A DNA stretch of 18,843 nucleotides from Pirellulales bacterium (GTDB lineage: Bacteria > Planctomycetota > Planctomycetia > Pirellulales > JAICIG01), in contig JAICIG010000115.1 of the NCBI GenBank assembly GCA_025924495.1, positions 1 through 18,843 on the forward strand. The letters run 5' to 3'. The notes beneath the pieces were generated by a model. It worked only from the letters and a program-made list of their open reading frames with translations, was not told the DNA's origin and searched no databases. Each line of letters opens with the position of its first letter. Position 1 is the stretch's first letter. Below, one piece after another: positions 16,201 to 18,843 of the stretch. Made by a program: the position numbers and the translations under genes.

Positions 16201-16449
16201 TCAAGCGGCGGGACGCCGGCTTTGCAAATGCGACAAATCAAGCGGCGGCAAGCTCGCGCCGGCGTCGGTTTCGAGTAAAACCAGATTGGAATCCAGCATC
16301 CAGACGGCTTCGAGACCTTCGAAGACGAAGCGGCGGCCGACATAAAATCCATTCCGCACCAACACCATCTCGCCGACCAGCCCCGCCGGCGCCAGTTTTT
16401 TCTCTTCGACCGCAAGAATGACAAACTGACGAACTTGGGGGACATCCAT
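16201..16449 (-). CDS. Small hypothetical protein, 82 residues
   Basis: I do not recognise this protein. The start at 16449 is supported by GGGAG at 16459-16463, 9 nt upstream. The translation alternates hydrophobic and charged residues in a way typical of a small beta-rich soluble protein (GEMVLVRNGFYVGRRFVFEG, AVWMLDSNLVLLE), with a proline-rich C terminus. There is no signal peptide, membrane segment or cysteine. An overlapping 97-residue frame in the same direction (16194-16487) is rich in Arg, Cys and Trp and looks like a shadow. It lies 161 bp downstream of the large haem/PDZ gene on the same strand and 35 bp from the end of the convergent MOSC gene, so it may be read from the haem/PDZ transcript. 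Confidence 0.62.
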   Translation of the reverse strand: MDVPQVRQFVILAVEEKKLAPAGLVGEMVLVRNGFYVGRRFVFEGLEAVWMLDSNLVLLETDAGASLPPLDLSHLQSRRPAA

Positions 16450-16610
16450 CTTGCCAAACTCCCGATGAGCATAATCTTGTTCGACATGCCTTCATCGACT
16501 TCTGGGGGGCTGCTTGGTTAGACATCTCACGGGCTGCATGTCGTAGCTTTCCAAATTGCCCCACTCGGCAGTCTGGCGGCAGGGCAGGGCAAGCTGCGCA
16601 ACTACTCGGA

Positions 16611-18569
16611 TCAATCACGACCCGAATCGGTCGCGGAGACCACAATAATATCGTCCTCGGCAGACACCATCAGCCTGGCTCGGTCAACCCCCGCCAAGAT
16701 TAATATAGTCTTTAACAGGCTGCCCAAACGAACGTTTTGCAGGTTCAAGGTGATCGGCTCGTCTCCCTCGATGCTCGCCTGTTTGAGCGCCTTCCAGTCG
16801 ATGGCCAGCTTGCCGCCGATTTGGTCGTTGATGAGCTGCAACACTTCGCGTAGAGGCGTCTCGCTGGCGACAAAGCGGGGGATGGCTTGACTCAGCACGT
16901 TGTCTCCCGTCGAGTTGGCGCCGGCGCGGCTTTTCGCGGCCGCTAGTTGTTGAGACATCCGCCAATACTTGGCCGCCAGCTCGGCCGGCAGCTTCGTATC
17001 TTTATCGTCGCCGGCGATCTGCCCCTCGAAGATCACCTTGCCAGACTTATCTTTCGCTACCAAATGCTTCTGCCCATCCTGCGTAGTAGTCAGCGCCAAA
17101 GAATGTTCGCTGTCGGACCACTGCAGCGAGGAGGCGTTGTTGTATCTGGCCACCGCTTCAGGGCGAGCGAGCAGCCAATCCACGAGCTTGCGCCGCTTAT
17201 CCGGATTAGGATCCGCGTTAAATTTCGCGATCTCCTCCGCAGAGGGCGGCGTGCCGACCGTATCGAGGTAAACGCGACGCAGGAATTCCTGGTCGTTGGT
17301 CTCGTTGGCAGGCTCGCTACGCAGGCGGATGGCATCGTAAAGCGAGTCTGCCTTCCAGTGTGAAGCGTGCTCCTTATCGAATTTGTGATAAGCCGATTCG
17401 AGTCGCGACTGAATCGCATCGTCGAGATCTTTCTGCACGGCCGCTATGCCCGGGCGCGCGGCCAAGGCGGCATGGAGCACGACGGCTTTCCCTTCGTGGA
17501 TCACCTGTAGCTCAACCTCGTCTTGGGGACGGTGATTGCGCACCAGCACCGTCAACTGCTCGGAGTTAATTAACAATTGATCGTCGAGCCTCAGCAACAC
17601 AACGCCGGAAGTCAGGCCGGCGGCCGCTGCTGGGCTGTTCTCCTCAACCTCGTCGACCATTAACCCCGCGGTCAGCTTGAGTTGCCGCGCCAAAGCGGCC
17701 GGGGGCGGTGACGTATTCACTCCCAGGAACGTGACGGCCCCGGCATGCTTGCTGGCTAGTTGACGTTCGCCTTCCTTCTCCGCCGCCCCCAGTTCGGAGA
17801 GCTGACTTTGGTATTGCGCCTGGTAAGCCTTTAAAGTCATCGCTTGCAGCGTAACATCTTCGAGCACCGCCGCGATCCGATCTGCCTCATCGGCCAAGGG
17901 CGACTCATGCTGGCCGAGCTTCGCTGCCAGCATCTCCGTTTTGCCGCCGCGCACGATTTCAAGCGTTACTTCGGCGCCGACCTGATACGTACGGACGAGA
18001 GCCGAGAACTGTTCCGGATTGACCAGCCACTGCGCATCTAGTTTTACCAAGACGTCATACTGCACCAGGCCCGCTGCAACTGCGGGGCTGCCGGCTTCGA
18101 CGGTTTCGACAAGCAGGCCGATATTGGCAGGCAAGTCGAGATGCTGTCGCAGCGCGGCGGGCAACGGCGAGACCGAGACGCCGAGGTAGGTGACCTGCCT
18201 TGTCTGCTTGGCATCTCGCGAGCACCGAGAACCTGTGGCTGGGCACTGGCCAGCGGGCTGCGCCTCGGGCGATTCATGACACTTGGCGCACTTTGTATCG
18301 GCGATCGCTTTGAGCAACAACTCGGCGGTTGTGAGTTCCGCCTGAGTAGCTGTCTGTTGGCCGGGAACATGAAAGTGGCATTGCACACACTCTCGCTGAG
18401 AGAGGGCTTCCGCCTTTTGCAGATCGTTAGTCTCTGCCTCGGCTTGCTCGCGCTGCGCGAGTTGCTTCGCTTCGGCTTCTTGCGTCGCCGCGATTTCGTC
18501 GGCTGAGAGCGGCGCGGCGATGAGGCTGATTGCTGCAACAGCGATTAACAAGTGGCGATGCCTTTGCAT
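16611..18569 (-). CDS. Exported fusion protein: two c-type haem sites, two PDZ domains, DUF1549-like segment, STN-like C terminus
   Basis: From ATG 18569 the protein has 652 residues. Seen in order: signal peptide (1-23, HLLIAVAAISLIAAPLSA); a Glu/Ala/Gln-rich probable coiled coil (about 24-59); CVQCH (61-65) and CAKCH (94-98), two CxxCH haem-attachment motifs; PDZ1 (about 125-219, AAGLVQYDVLVKLDAQWLVN); a second helical stretch (about 225-275); PDZ2 (about 279-371, AAGLTSGVVLLRLDDQLLIN); a DUF1549-like segment (about 409-476, EFLRRVYLDTVGTPPSAEEI and KLVDWLLARPEAVARY); a linker with GKVIFEGQIAGDDKDTKLPA; and a C-terminal domain (about 561-652) like the secretin N/STN domains of planctomycetes. 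GGGAG lies 8 nt upstream of this start; an ATG at 18584 is an alternative. Known families: CxxCH binds haem c, PDZ binds protein C termini. The complete architecture is unfamiliar to me, and its function is not known. Confidence 0.8.
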   Translation of the reverse strand: MQRHRHLLIAVAAISLIAAPLSADEIAATQEAEAKQLAQREQAEAETNDLQKAEALSQRECVQCHFHVPGQQTATQAELTTAELLLKAIADTKCAKCHESPEAQPAGQCPATGSRCSRDAKQTRQVTYLGVSVSPLPAALRQHLDLPANIGLLVETVEAGSPAVAAGLVQYDVLVKLDAQWLVNPEQFSALVRTYQVGAEVTLEIVRGGKTEMLAAKLGQHESPLADEADRIAAVLEDVTLQAMTLKAYQAQYQSQLSELGAAEKEGERQLASKHAGAVTFLGVNTSPPPAALARQLKLTAGLMVDEVEENSPAAAAGLTSGVVLLRLDDQLLINSEQLTVLVRNHRPQDEVELQVIHEGKAVVLHAALAARPGIAAVQKDLDDAIQSRLESAYHKFDKEHASHWKADSLYDAIRLRSEPANETNDQEFLRRVYLDTVGTPPSAEEIAKFNADPNPDKRRKLVDWLLARPEAVARYNNASSLQWSDSEHSLALTTTQDGQKHLVAKDKSGKVIFEGQIAGDDKDTKLPAELAAKYWRMSQQLAAAKSRAGANSTGDNVLSQAIPRFVASETPLREVLQLINDQIGGKLAIDWKALKQASIEGDEPITLNLQNVRLGSLLKTILILAGVDRARLMVSAEDDIIVVSATDSGRD

Positions 18570-18668
18570 TTGTTGTGCTCCCATGTTTACCTTTGCGTTG
18601 AATTCACTGGCGTGTCGCACTCGCCAACCCGCTTCGAAGGCCGTCAGCGAGCAAGCCCGGCTGGCGGC

Positions 18669-18843
18669 TTAATTGACCGGCAGCGCGACAAACGAGAACT
18701 CCTCATGAGGGACAAATTGTTCGATGTAGGCGCCGTGTTCAGGGTCGAACCACTCGATGCGTTCCAACCATTGCCGTCGCAGCTTGCGGACGGGCGTCTG
18801 CCCGATCAGCACCGTTCCTTCGTCCACCATGCGCGACCGAGTA
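18669..18843 (-). CDS. C-terminal end of an unrecognised protein (5' end beyond window)
   Basis: The minus-strand frame entering from the right edge is open for 58 codons including the stop and ends at TAA (18671-18669). The translation includes VLIGQTPVRKLRRQWLERIE, WFDPEHGAYIEQFVPHEEFS and FVALPVN, which has normal protein composition with aromatic and charged residues and ends in a beta-like hydrophobic strand. I do not recognise the family. It precedes the haem/PDZ gene by 99 bp on the same strand and may share its transcript. Confidence 0.62.
   Translation of the reverse strand, partial: TRSRMVDEGTVLIGQTPVRKLRRQWLERIEWFDPEHGAYIEQFVPHEEFSFVALPVN

Noticed and set aside
16194..16487. 97-codon minus-strand frame overlapping the small hypothetical gene
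   Set aside because: Its Arg/Trp/Cys-rich composition is typical of an out-of-frame shadow, whereas the 82-residue frame has a Shine-Dalgarno and normal composition.

Overview
The window looks like chromosomal DNA from a planctomycete of the Pirellulales type. This is an inference from content: a GC-rich coding style, many genes without a clear Shine-Dalgarno sequence, Gram-negative envelope-glycan genes, a DUF1549-like segment joined to CxxCH haem sites and PDZ domains, and a family of secreted DUF4139-like proteins. No rRNA, tRNA, insertion sequence, prophage or CRISPR array was found.

Layout. (1) Positions 1-5505, minus strand: an envelope-glycan operon. In transcription order it holds a family 2 glycosyltransferase, a WaaE-like family 2 glycosyltransferase, a NodB-like polysaccharide deacetylase, a family 4 glycosyltransferase and a family 9 (heptosyltransferase-like) glycosyltransferase that runs off the left edge. 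Three of the four junctions overlap (ATGA twice, then 17 bp), and a sigma70-like promoter sits just upstream. (2) 5506-5848: a divergent promoter region. (3) 5849-8305, plus strand: trxB (TTG start) and asnS, 12 bp apart. (4) 8349-12449, minus strand: three tandem paralogous secreted proteins of the DUF4139 type, 1 bp apart and then overlapping by 4 bp. (5) 12543-14995, minus strand: thiL, preceded by an HtrA/DegP-type serine protease with two PDZ domains. (6) 15350-16165, plus strand: a MOSC-domain protein. (7) 16201-18569, minus strand: a small unknown protein and a large exported fusion protein (two CxxCH haem sites, two PDZ domains, a DUF1549-like segment and a secretin-N/STN-like C terminus). 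(8) 18669-18843: the C-terminal end of an unrecognised minus-strand gene.

How the genes fit together. The left operon most likely builds and modifies an LPS-like or surface polysaccharide. trxB and asnS are housekeeping genes in an unusual pairing. HtrA, the DUF4139 triplet and the haem/PDZ fusion all carry apparent export signals, so the right two thirds of the window is rich in periplasmic or envelope proteins. The least conventional items are the tandem DUF4139-like triplet and the haem-PDZ-PDZ-DUF1549-STN fusion. No function for either can be proved from the sequence alone.
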